Source: Hsuehochloa calcarea (lineage: Eukaryota; Streptophyta; Magnoliopsida; Poales; Poaceae). Taken from it: a stretch of DNA of 64,000 bases. Made by a program: the position numbers and the translations under genes. The stretch covers positions 4,938,170 through 5,002,169 of the forward strand of contig CM070596.1 in NCBI GenBank assembly GCA_036346395.1, given 5' to 3'. Positions 21,855 to 33,840 of this stretch are shown piece after piece. A model generated the notes under the pieces. The model was not told where the DNA came from. It ran no database searches and worked only from the letters and a program-made list of their open reading frames with translations. Numbering within the stretch: the stretch's first letter is position 1; each line of letters begins with the position of its first letter.

Positions 21855-23085
21855 CTTGTTCACTCTGATGTTTGGGGTTCGGGTCCCTTCGTTTCGAAAG
21901 GGGGTCATCGATACTATGTGATCTTTATTGATGATTATTCTCGCCATACTTGGATTTACTTCATGTCCTCTCGCAGTTAGGTTCTTTCTATTTACCATAT
22001 GTTCGCCGCTATGGTTCGCACTTAGTTTGATTCAGTCATTCGTGTGTTTCGTGCCGACTCTACTGGTGAGTACCTATCTGCTGCTTTTCGTCGCTTTCTC
22101 GCTGAGCAGGGTACTCTTCCCCAGTACTCGTGTCGTGGTGCTCACACTCAAAACGGTGTCTCTGAGCATAAGCATCGTTACTTGCTTGAGACCGCTCGTA
22201 TTCTCATGCTTGCCTCTTCTGTTCCCCTCCCCTCACTTCTGGGTCGAGGCTGTTTCCACTGCTACTGTTCTCATCAACATGCAACTTTCCACTGCTCTTC
22301 AGGTTTCTACTCCTATCTAGTGCCTTTATGGTCGAGCCCCAGAGTATAGTCACCTTTGCAGTTTCGGTTGTGTCAGTTTTGTCATTCTTCCACCTTGTGA
22401 GTGCACTAAGTTGACTATTTAGTCAGTTGAGTGTGTTTTCCTTGACTACAGTCTTGAGCATAAGAGTTATCGTTGCTACAACCTTGTTGCTCGCTGGATA
22501 AGGATCTCTCAGGATGTTACTTTCGACGAGTCCCGACCTTACTAACCTTGGTTTCCCAAAGTCAGGTTAGATTCTCTTGTTGAGTCAATCTCCTTTATGA
22601 TTTTTCCTGATTCTCTGCCTCCCACTACTGTTTCACTTCCTCCACCACTTTCGTTGCCTCCCTCTCCTACGGCTGCACCTGTTCCACCTCCGCTGGAGTT
22701 TTCTTTCAACTCTTTTGTTGAGATCCCACCTTTTCTCTGTACCACTCTCGTCGTCCTCAGCATACTCCAGTTGAGCATCCGTCTTTGCTAGGCCCTATTT
22801 CTAGCTCTTCTCCGTCCTTGTTGGGTCCCGCTCTTCCTTCTCCTCCTAGATATGATCTTCGTGATCGTCACACTGTCAGGCCGCCTAAGCGCTACAGTTT
22901 TGCAGTCGTTGCTCTTTCTGATCCTACGACGTATCGTGAGGCTGTTGCTCACCTTGAGTGGCAGCTTGCGATGTCTGAGGAGATTGCTGCTTTGGGACGT
23001 ACTGGCACTTGGGATCTTGTGCCCCTACTTGCACGTGTCACTCCCATCATGTGCAAGTGGGTGTACAAGATTAAGACCCGCTCGG
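21690..23085 (+). pseudogene. copia copy 2 integrase / connector / RT start
   Basis: The integrase core is recognisable from FDLVHSDVWGSGPF and VIFIDDYSRHTWIYF (about 21850-21960), then FRADSTGEYLSAAFRRFL and GVSEHKHRYLLETARI (about 22045-22200). The glutamate-bearing motif is altered and frames change repeatedly. The connector at about 22500 reads RISQDVTFDES, matching copy 1. RT begins at about 22990 (GTWDLVPL, CKWVYKIKTRS) and is cut at 23085. Confidence 0.8.
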
Positions 23086-23803
23086 TGTTGGTGGTATGCC
23101 ATTGAGGCAATCATAGAGATGATTGTATCATGTCTATGTTTATGAGTTATTGAATAAATGTTATTTTGTTCCTTGAATGAATCATCGGTTATAAAGATTA
23201 ACATGCACATGACTTGTTGGTGAAATTATTTAACTTATATGATGTCGTTCTAAATAAATCCCTGGTCGAATGTCACTGGTTGGAACACCAGTTACTCTAC
23301 GACCAACACATGTATTGATTGATGACCATGTTTCACCGGTCATGGATATAGGGATATCGAATCAATAATGTGAACACATATTAGAGAACATAGGGTTGGA
23401 TAGACCATCCTTGAGATACTATTGAGATTGTTATAATTCTACGCGTCATTAGTTGGTCTCAAGCAATGATGATGTATAATCCTTAGACCTGATATCAACA
23501 TAGTTTCCTACATGTGTAAGAGTACACTTTGGGGTTGCCAAATGTGACTTTGTAACTGGGTAGTCATAAAAGTAGCTTTTCGGTATGCTGTGAAGCATGC
23601 GGAGGAATATGACTGTTCGATATGGGATTTGCTCCTCCTAACATAACATGAGAGATATCTCTGGGCCCCTTGTTGTCGGATAAAGAAAGTGCATGGCAAT
23701 ACCACTAGTGGTCGAAGTGTTTGACCACGTCAAGTTATCCGACATTCGATCGAGAAAGTATTGAACAGTCTATGGATGACATAATATCTCATCTGGAGTA
23801 ACA
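23086..23803 (+). mobile_element. Truncated Houba/Angela-like LTR
   Basis: It begins TGTTGGTGGTATGCC and follows the solo LTR at 6908-8476 closely for about 715 bp. It stops after CTCATCTGGAGT at 23803, where a SIRE-like element begins abruptly. Its left junction interrupts copia copy 2 RT. No right-hand target duplication can exist because the right half is missing. Confidence 0.8.
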
Positions 23804-24905
23804 GCGCTAGCAAGATCATGATAAGACATATATATCAAAGCTAAGCACGAATGCTCAAAATAAAGCAATAAATTTGATCAATTTAAGCAAAACTTCAAAT
23901 TTAGCAAGTTCATCAACAGGGATCCTAAAGTGAAATTGGTCATGTCAAAATATCAAAGTGAGATAAAAAAAAAAGGCTAACAAAGACCACATTAAGAGAC
24001 AATCAGGTCCTGTATTGAATCATTTTGCTTAAATTTCTCAAGCGCCTATTTTTCAATAATTTTTCATTTGCACTGAATATTGAAGTTGACTAATGGTCTA
24101 ACTTAGTGACAAAATCCTGGACTAGGAGCCATCCACAAACTCATCCTAAGCTTCGACCAGAAGTTGATTAAAAATATATCTTAGTGAAGAAGATCCTGGA
24201 CTAGGAGCCATCCACAAACTCTTCCTAAGCTTGTACCAGGGCGACAAATCTTGAGGTTCATGTCAATTCTGACAAGCAGTACACGTGAGATCATCTAGAT
24301 CATCAAACTATCTCCAAGTTCATGTCTTTGACATGCAGTCTCGTAACAGTAGTTTGACACAATTTTAAGTATAAGACAATCTTAAAATTTTATTTTTCAT
24401 GTTTCACAAGAGCAGTTTTAGATTCTCAAGAACACAAGAAGCTCAAGTAGTGGTCAATTTTTGATTCAAGAGCTAACAAAGTAATTCTGATAGGGTCAAT
24501 GTCACAAAAGGAGCACTAATTGCGCAACTAGCTAAAACATCAACAAATTGTAACTTTTAGTTCGAGTTGTTTTAGAGTTATAGCTTATACAACCAAGACT
24601 TATCTGTATATGTGAAAATATGATAATTCTAGCAAGTCAAAGAACTAGACATGGCATTGAGCAAGAATTGAAATACTCAAGCTCCAAAGGGTAATAGGCA
24701 AAGCTTCAACGATTTTTAAAAGATAAGCAGAAAATCTTAAATTACAATGCATCTTTTTGGATTTTTCATATGAATGCAATATGATACAATGAGATGCAAT
24801 AAAAATCCTAAAAACCTAAAAAGTTCAAAAAAATCAATTAGTTCAGAAAAAGAACAAGGAAAGATCAGAAGAACAAGGTAATATCAGAAAAGATCGAACT
24901 CCCCC
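23804..24905 (-). other. Non-coding 3' region of the SIRE-like element
   Basis: AT-rich DNA after the RNase H stop of pol copy 1. The phrase TCCTGGACTAGGAGCCATCC occurs at about 24116 and again at about 24189, showing a small internal duplication. Bases 24160-24905 are repeated at 27620-28320. No open frame of note. Confidence 0.6.
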
Positions 24906-27619
24906 TCAAACCAACCCATAGGGATAAATTACCCCTAACTCGCTCCTTAAGGTGGCAAACCTAGTTGGGTCTAAAGACTTGGTGAGGATATCCGCTAGTT
25001 GAGCCTCGGACTCCACAAAGTGCAGCACAATATCACCTTTTTCGACATGGTCTCTAAGGAAGTGATAGCGAATGTCTATGTGCTTGGTCCTAGAGTGTTG
25101 CACATGGTTCTTAGCAATATTAATGGCAGAAGTGTTATAACACAAGAGGAACACTAGCAAAATTTAACCCATAGTCTTTAAGAGTGGTTACCATCCACAA
25201 AATCTGACTACAACAACTAACAGTAGCTACATATTCAGCTTCAGCAGTGGATTGTGCAACAGAAGACTGCTTCCTAGAAGACCAAGAAACAAGAGAGGTG
25301 CCTAGGAAGTGACAAGTGCCTGAGGTACTCTTCCTATCTAGTCGACAGCCCGCAAAATCAGAATCAGAAAACCCCCGAATGGACAAAGATGACGAACATG
25401 AATACCAAATGCCATACAAGAGGGTAGAGTGTAAATACCTGAATATGCGCTTAATGGCTTGGCGATGGGAAGTTCTCGGAGACGGCTGAAACCTCGCACA
25501 GAGGCAGACCGTGAAGTGGATGTCCGGCCTTGAGGCCGTCAGGTACAGGAGGGAGCCGATCATGCTGCGGTACTCACGTTGATCCACGGCTTCTCCTTCC
25601 TCATCTGGATCTAAAACAGTCGAAGTCGCCATGGGAGTGGAGATCGGCTTGCAGTCACCCATATCAAAGCATTTGAGCAAGTCCTTAGTGTACTTCGTCT
25701 GATGGATGAAGATCCCTTCCTTGCATTGCTTGATTTGAAGCCCCAAGAAGTAATTGAGCTCTCCCATCATACTCATCTCAAATTCCCTGCACATAGTCTC
25801 GAAAAAGCTAGAAACAAGAGCATTAGAAGAACCACCAAAGATAATATCATCAACGTAAATCTGAGCATGCAGGAAGTCATTACCACGCCTAAGAATGAAC
25901 AAAGTCTTGTCTACCTTACCCATTTCAAAATCATTCTTAAGCAAAAAGGTCTTAAGTCTATCATACCAGGCTCTAGGGGCTTGTTAAGACCATATAAGGC
26001 TTTGGATAGCTTGAATACATGATGTGAGTACTTGGGATTCTCAAAGTCTGGGGGTTGCTTAACATACACTTTCTCATCTATGAAACCATTTAAAAAGGCA
26101 CTTTTAACATCCATCTGATATAATCTAAAGCCCTTAGATGCAGCAAATGCAAGCAGAATGTGAATGGCTTCTAGTCTAGCAACAGGAGCAAATGTCTCAT
26201 CAAAATCTAACCCCTCAACTTGGCTAAAGCCCTGAGCTACCAACCTAGCCTTATTTCTAATCACAGAACCATCCTCATTTTGTTTGTTTTTGAAAACCAG
26301 CGGGTTCCTATAACATTATGGCCACTAGGAGGTTCTACTAGATTCCAAACCTTATTCCTCTCAAAATTCTCTAACCCCTCATGCATGGCATTGACCCAGT
26401 TAGAATCCGATAAAGCATGTGATATATCGCGGGGTTCAAAAGAAGCAACAAATGCAGAATGGGAGTAGAGATTTGGATCATGATGCCTGGAGTGAGTGAC
26501 TTGCTCATGGAGATTACATATTATCTGATCCGGAGGGTGCTGCCTTTGAATGTGTAGTGGCGCACCTAGAGAGGAAAACATTTCTTCAACCTCCGCAGAT
26601 ACTGCTGATGATGAAGATGCAGCAGGAGCCTCATATAAAGGCGAAGTAGTCACAACAGGTTCTTGTGCTGGAGAAGGAGCGTCAACTGCAGCAGGTGCAA
26701 GAACATCATCAAGTCATTCATCATCTTCCTCTATGAATATACTCTCTGTCACCTGTGTATCACCTGAAATATCTGATCTAGCTCCAGGGCTAGTCTTATC
26801 AAAAGTGACATTGCATGTCTCCTGAACAAGGTTAGTTTCAGCATTAAAAACCCGAAAATCCCTCGAATGTGCAGGATAACCCAGAAATAAATCATCAAAA
26901 GTTTTTGACTCAAATTTATCTAGATTTCCTGTTTTGAGAATAAAACATTTAGATCCAAAGACTCGAAAGTGCGAGACAGAGGGTTTTCTACAAAATCGAA
27001 GCTCATAAACAGTTTTGCCCAAAGAAGGTCTCAAAAAGACACGGTTTGCAATATGCAACAGCTTCGGCCCGAAACCTCCTTGGCGTGCTACACTCATCTA
27101 GCATCGTCCTAGCCATCTCGACCAGGGTCCTGTTCTTCCTTTCCACAACGTCATTTGGTTGAGGGGGCGTGTGGAGAAGAGAACTGTTGCTCAATTCCAC
27201 GCTCAGCACAAAAAGAAGCAAATGAGGCATTCTTGAACTCCGTGCCATTGTCACTGCGGATCACTCTTAAGGCACTCGAAAGTTCAGAAGCCAAACGAAG
27301 AATAAGATCATTATAATGATCAAAAGCTTCATCCTTCGAAGCAAGAAAACACCCAAGTGTATCTAGAAAAATCATCGACTATGACAAGAATGTACCATTT
27401 TCCACCAACTGACCGAACCCTAGCAGGACCAACATTATCCATATGAAGCAACTGTCCCGGTCCATCAGCCATGACCATAGTCCTTTGAAGGGTGTGGCGG
27501 CAACTTGCTTGCCATGCCTACGAGGCGCACATCTGATATCCTTGGCGGCTTTGAGTTTGGGCAAACCTCTCATGAGCTCAAGGTTGCTAACTCGCGTCGG
27601 ATGATCAAAACTAATACCG
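24906..27619 (-). pseudogene. SIRE-like pol, copy 1 (integrase, RT, RNase H)
   Basis: On the minus strand, 27375-27151 carries the integrase core (VIRSDNGTEFKNASFASFC), 27097-26714 its C-terminal part, and 26653-26261 the connector (NWVNAMHEGLENFERNKVW). 26264-25911 and 25944-25135 encode RT with ARLVAQGFSQVEGLDFDET, MDVKSAFLNGFI and an intact catalytic motif QIYVDDIIFGGSS. RNase H follows (SDFAGCRLDRKSTSG, STAEAEYVA), ending at 25160-24906 (TKHIDIRYHFLRDHVEKGD). Only a few frameshifts separate these pieces, so this copy is far cleaner than the second copy at 27620-31040. Confidence 0.85.
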
Positions 27620-30600
27620 GAAGTTGATTAAAAATATATCTTAGTGAAGAAGATCCTGGACTAGGAGCCATCCACAAACTCTTCCTAAGCTTGTACCAGG
27701 GCGACAAATCTTGAGGTTCATGTCAATTCTGACAAGCAGTCCCCGTGAGATCATTTGGATCATCAAAATATCTCCAAGTTCATGTCTTTGATATGCAGTC
27801 TCGTAAGAGTAGTTTGACACAATTTTAAGCATAAGACAATCTTAAAATTTTATTTTTCATGTTTCACAAGAGCAGTTTTAGATTCTCAAGAACACAAGAA
27901 GCTCAAGTAATGGTCAATTTTAGATTCAAGAGCTAACAAAGCAATTCTGATAGGGCCAATGTCACAAAAGGAGCACTAATTGCGTAACTAGCTAAAACAT
28001 CAACAAATTGCAACTTTTAGTTCGAGTTGTTTTAGAGTTATAGCTTATACAACCAAGACTTATCTGTATATGTGAAAATATGATAATTCTAGCAAGTCAA
28101 AGAACTAGACATGGCATTGAGCAAGAATTGAAATACTCAAGCTCCAAAGGGTAATAGGCAAAGCTTCATCGATTTTTAAAAGATAAGCAGAAAATCTTAA
28201 ATTACAATGCATCTTTTTGGATTTTTCATATGAATGCAATATGATACAATGAGATGCAATAAAAAACCTAAAAATCTAAAAAGTTCAGAAAAAGAACAAG
28301 GTAAGATCAGAAAAGATCGAACTCCCCCTCAAACCAACCCATAGGGATAAATTACCCTTAACTCGCTCCTAAAGGTGGCAAACCTAGTTGGGTCTAAAGG
28401 CTTGGTGAGGATATTGCTTGATTGAGCCTCGGACTCCGAAAGTCGACACAATATCACAACACTTTAGACATGGTCTCTAAGGAAGTGATAGCGAATATCT
28501 ATGTGCTTGGTCCTAGAGTGTTGCACAGTGTTCTTAGCAATATTAATGGCAGAAGTGTTATCACACAAAGAAGGAACACTAGCAAAATTTAACCCATAGT
28601 CTTTAAGAGTGGTTACCATCCACAAAATCTAACTACAACAACTAGCAGTAGCTACATATTGACTCATGATGGATTGTACAACAGTTGCTTCTAGAAGACC
28701 AAGAAACAAGAGAGTGCATAGGAAGTGACAAGTGCACGAGTACTCTTCCTATCTAGCCAACCCACTGATATAATCAGAATCAGAAAACCCGAGAATGGAC
28801 AAAGATGGCGAACATGAATAACAAATGCCATACAAGAGAGGTAGAGTGTAAATACGAATATAAGCTTAATGGCTTGGCGATGGGAAGTTCTCGAGGCAGT
28901 GAAACCTTGCACGACGGGGCCGTGAAGTGGATGTCGGTCTTGAGGTCGAGTGCGCGAGGAGGGCCGATCATCTTTGCGGTACTCGCGTTGATCCATGACT
29001 TCTCCTTCCTCATGCGGATCTAAAGCGATCGGAAATGCGCCATAGGAGTGGAGATCGACTTGCAGTCACCAATGTCGAAGCATTTGAGCAAGTCCTTAGT
29101 GTACTTCGTCTGATGGATGAAGATCCCTTCCTTGCATTGCTTGATTTGAAGCCTCAAGAAGTAATTGAGCTCTCCCATCATACTCATCTCAAATTCCCTG
29201 AACATAGTCTCGGAAAAGCTAGAAACAAGAGCATTAGAAGAACCACCAAAGATAATATTATCAACGTAAATCTGAGCGAGCAGGAAGTCATTACCACGCC
29301 TAAGAATGAACAAAGTATTGTCTACCTTACCCATTTCAAAATCATTCTTAAGCAAAAAGGTCTTAAGTCTATCATACCAGGCTCTAGGGGCTTGTTTAAG
29401 ACCATATAAGGCTTTGGATAGCTTGAATACATGATGTGGGTACTTGGGATTCTCAAAGTCTGGGGGTTGCTTAATATACACTTTCTCATCTATGAAACCA
29501 TTTAAAAAGGCGCTTTTAACATCCATCTGATATAATCTAAAGCCCTTAGATGCAGCAAATGCAAGCGAGAATCTGAATGAAGCTTCTAGTAGCAACAGGA
29601 GCAAATGTCTGATCAAAATCTAACCCCTCAACTTGGTTAAAGCCCTGAGCTACCAACCTAGCCTTATTTCTAATCACAGAACCATCCTCATTTTGTTTGT
29701 TTTTGAAAACCCAGCGGGTTCCTATAACATTATGGCCACTAGAAGGTTCTACTAGATTCCAAACCTTATTCCTCTCAAAATTCTCTAACCCCTCATGCAT
29801 GGCATTGACCCAGCTAGAATTCGATAAAGCATGTGATATATCGCGGGGTTCCAGCGACAACAAATCACGAGAATGAGTAGAGATTTGGATCATGATACAG
29901 GTGAGTGACTTGCTCATGGAGATTACCTATTATCGATCAGGAGGTCTTTGCCTTTGAATGTGTAGTGGCGCACATGAGAGAGGAAATATTTCTTCAACCT
30001 CCAGATGCTGCTTTGATGATGAAGATCTGTGAAAGCCTCATATGAAAGCGAGTAGTCTGTGAGTTCTTGTCTTTGGAGAAGGAGGCGTCAGCTGCGGCGA
30101 GGTGCAGAACAACATCATCAAGTCCGTCATCATCTTCCTCTATGAATATACTCTCTATCACCTGTGTATCACCTGAAATATCTGATCTAGCTCCAGGGCT
30201 AGTCTTATCAAAAGTGACATTGCATGTCTCTACGAACAAAGTTAGTTTCACATTAAAATCGAAAACCCTCGAATGTGCAGAATAACCCAGAAATAAACCA
30301 TCAAAAGTTCTTCACTCAAATTTATCTAGATTTCCTATTTCGAGAATAAAATATTTAGATCCAAAGACTCGAAAGTGCGAGACAGAGGGTTTTCTACAAA
30401 ATCGAAGCCCATAAGCAGTTTTGCCCAAAGAAGGTATAAAAAGACCACGGATTTGCAATATGGCAAGCGATGGCGCAGCGGCCGACCAAGAAACCTCCTT
30501 TGCGTGCTATACTCATCTAGCATCGTCCTAGCCATCTCGACCAGGGTCTTGTTCTTCCTTTCCACAACGCCATTTTTGTTGAGGGGCGTGTGGAGAAAGA

Positions 30601-31040
30601 GCATTGCTCAATTCCACGCTCGGCACAAAAGAAGCAAATGAGGCATTCTTGAACTCCGTGCCATTGTCGCTTTGAGGATCGCTCTCAAAGCACCAGAAAG
30701 TTGAGAAGCCAAGCGAAGAACAAGATCATGATAATGATCAAAAGCTTCATCCTTGAAGCAGAAAAAGAACACCCAAGTGTATCTAGAAAAATCATCGACT
30801 ATGACAAGAATGTACCATTTTTCACCAATTGGCCAGAACCCTAGCGGGACCAACATTATCCATATGAAGCAAGCGTCACGATCAGTCGACCATGACCATA
30901 GTCCTTTGAAGGGTGTGGTGACAACTTGCTTGCCATGCCTACGAGCGCATACAACATCATCCTTACGGTTTGAGTTTGGGCAAACCTCTCATGAGCTCAA
31001 GGTTGCTATTTCGCGTCGAGATGATTAAAACTAATATGCC
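27620..31040 (-). pseudogene. SIRE-like pol, copy 2 (tandem, degraded)
   Basis: This is a direct repeat of 24160-27619 at an offset of 3460 bp, starting at AAGTTGATTAAAAATATATC in both. The RT piece 29616-29020 matches copy 1 well, but the catalytic motif is QIYVDNIIFGG (YVDD changed to YVDN). From about 28400 rightwards the copy is full of small local changes compared with copy 1, often CAG to CGA and CTG to CTTTG, which break most frames. The first 750 bp (27620-28377) lack these changes and differ only by ordinary substitutions. Confidence 0.8.
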
Positions 31041-33840
31041 CCAAGCAGCCGGTGCCAAAGCGAAACTCGAGAAGAAGATGATGAAATCAAGCATTTGAGA
31101 GAACCGGCCCAGAGATTGAGAAAAATCGACTCTAAAGATCCTAGTAACTCTAGTAATCTCAAAAACAAGCTCACCGAGTTGAATCAAGCATCGACAAGTA
31201 TTTTTCTTAAATCTAGTCTCATAGCCATCATCGAAGTTGAGAAGCGAAAGCAAATTAAACCTTAGCTTGTCCACAAGGCGGCGTCCTTGAGAGGTAAGCC
31301 CTCGTTCACCACGATTGATCCGTTCCTTCAATCCGCCCTTGTTTATCATCTCCAAGGTGATAAAATCATCACCCCGTCAACCGCGTGAAGGAGGTGAACC
31401 ATCTTGAGTCTCTGTCATGTGGCGTGAGCACATTTGGAGTCGACGAACCACGCGTGTCCTTCCTCTTTCATGGTAATCACGAAAATTAAGGCAAAGAAAA
31501 AAGCGATGTGTCTCAATCTGGGTTAGTTAAACAAGACTTAGGAACCTAGTATTGAGACACACACATGCAGTAGTATGCAAGCGAAGTGCTATCCTTGATT
31601 TTATTTGGAGTTACATTGTGAGCAATGATTAAACTAACATAAGAGTTATCATGTTTAGGAGCATGATGATGAGCATGTGACACAAATCCTAAACCAAGTT
31701 TCTTCTTTTCTATGTTACCATGTCTCATAAAAGCTCTAGGTTGATTGGGTGAAATTCTAGCAAAAATTTTCTTATCATTTTTAACCTCATGCATGAGAAC
31801 TCAGCCAAATGCCTATTCTTTTTGCAATAGGTGCAATGGTACTTGATACCACTAGGAGAAGCACCCTTTGACTTAAGGAAGATTAGGCAAAACACTGTGA
31901 TTTAAAGATAGTTTTGCGGGTTAGGTTTGAATTCAACAAACCTATTTTCCAAGACTTGAGTAACTTTTTGCTTAGAATTATCTTGGACATAATTGTATCA
32001 TAGTCCTTGCTTCTTATAAGGAGTTTTAGACTTGTCGAGAATCATATTTAATTGTTTCTTACCTTTAGAGAATTTTCTCAAGTATCCTTAAGATAAGCAT
32101 TTTCTTCTCCAAGATTAACACATGATTCATATGGTTTACCTTTAATGACTCTAGCATATTTCTCCTTATATAAAAGCAGTTTCAAGTTTAAGAAATTTGG
32201 ACAAAGAAGTACATGTAGCAGGACTCAATACTATCCTTAAGTTTGGCATATTTAGCTTTGCGCTGCTTCTAAGATATCTTTGACTTCATGTTCTCGTTCT
32301 ACATAAAAAGTGCAAAGGCTAGAATCAACCACACGAGCAACCAACTTGCTAGAGTCTAAGCATTTTCACATGGAGCAGTTTAACCTCAACTAGCTCGGTC
32401 CTAGCATTTTCAAGTTGTTGCAAAGTAATATTATGAGAAGATTGCAATTTAGCAAATTCGAGTGCACATAGCATAGCAAGATGAACATTCATCATATTCA
32501 AGAGTCTTAGCATTTGTAAGTTCTAAAGTCAAACTATCTACTTGTGACTCTAAGTCCTTGTTCTTGGCCATGATAAACTCTAAAGCCTTATCCTGACTCA
32601 TGAGTTGCTCAAACATATTTTCACATCTATCAGAAAGGACATCATAGGAAGGAGGTACCTCATCGTTGTCGTCATCAACGGAGTCAGCCATAAAGCACAA
32701 GCCGGTGAAGTCCTTGGCCTTCCCCTTCTTCTTGTTTTGAGGGATCTCCTCCTTGTCCTCCTCGCTCCCGGAGTCCATCATAAGGATTGATCCTTAAAAG
32801 CGTGGCTTACCGGTGGCCCGCCATCGTCGGCTTAGCGACATCATACCTTGATTTGTTCCATTAAGGCTTCTTCCAAGCTAGCTTTCCCTCCTTATGGTTG
32901 CTCTTACCTTTCAGTTTGGGGTAATTTATCCGGATATGATTAAGCTCACCACACTCATAGCAAGCCACGAGACCTCCTCTATTTCTGTTTCTCATATTGT
33001 TATTGGCCCATGTGATTTTTCTGACTATGAGAGCCAACTCAGCCTTAGGAAGACTCTCAAACTCCTCTTCATGAATTGCGATAAACCAGCAAGCGGAAAT
33101 CCAGAAGAAGACTCAGAAGACCCACCAGAAGCTCTATTGACCGGGTTTGCTACCAAAGCCATGTTTTCCTTTTTGGGATGATCATTCCTCTTGATCTCAT
33201 GAGTCTTGAGCTTGCTATAGAACAGCTCCAAAGTCAGATCAGAAAGATTGACATTCTCCTCAATGGTTGTAGCCTTTTTCTCCCACTCCTTGGTGTTGAT
33301 TGCAGCCAAGGTGGGTGGCATTTTCAGATTGAGAATATTCAATACTAACAGCTTTCATCTGATTAATCACTTTATTAAAGCGACTGAAAATGTCATCGGT
33401 GCTCTCTCCGGGGCGCATCTCGAATTTGTTATATTCACGCTTATAGGTTTGTTGGCGTACTTTCTTGACTTGGGACGAACCCTCATGGTAGGTTTCGAGA
33501 GTGTTCCAAATCGTCTTGAAGTCTCAAGATTGCAAATTCGATCATACTCCTGTCTACCAAGCCCACCATATAAGATGTTTTTAGCCTTATTGTTGTTAGC
33601 CAAGAGAGAGAGGCCTTGGTAGCGACGTAACTTCGGGCGCTGTGGCGGGACTCGAACAAATATTTGAAAAGTCAGAAGTCCATTGTAGGTTGGATTTCGT
33701 GCTGTAGTTCCATTTGACATATCTGTGATTAGCAAATTTTTTCTTCGCATAGATAATCTTGAATACATCTTCTTTGAAACTTGGTGTGGAACATACCCAT
33801 CGTTGCGCATTTCGAGAACCGACATCGATCAACATGTCTC
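31041..33840 (-). pseudogene. SIRE-like gag, copy B (degraded), with adjoining pol start
   Basis: On the minus strand it parallels gag copy A (40971-42296). Pieces include RASGGSSESSSGFPLAGL, VNLSDLTLELFYSKLKTHEI and QNKKKGKAKDFTGLCFMADS. It is broken by many small changes. Beyond about 33640 the match to copy A ends. A different frame there (about 33835-33600) reads IIYAKKKFANHRYVKWNY, of unknown origin. 31041-31390 is the segment between gag and integrase. Confidence 0.75.

Larger units (their letters stand above)
19377..23085 (+). mobile_element. Ty1/copia retrotransposon, copy 2 (truncated)
   Basis: It belongs to the same family as 4672-12528, in the opposite orientation. A partial 5' LTR (19377-19450) shares TTTGGCCCATTGGAATAGAT with copy 1 and is followed at once by a primer site TGGCATCAGAGC (19451-19462). 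Decayed gag, protease, integrase and the start of RT follow. At 23086 the element is cut by a Houba/Angela-like LTR, so most of RT, RNase H and the 3' LTR are missing. Confidence 0.8.
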
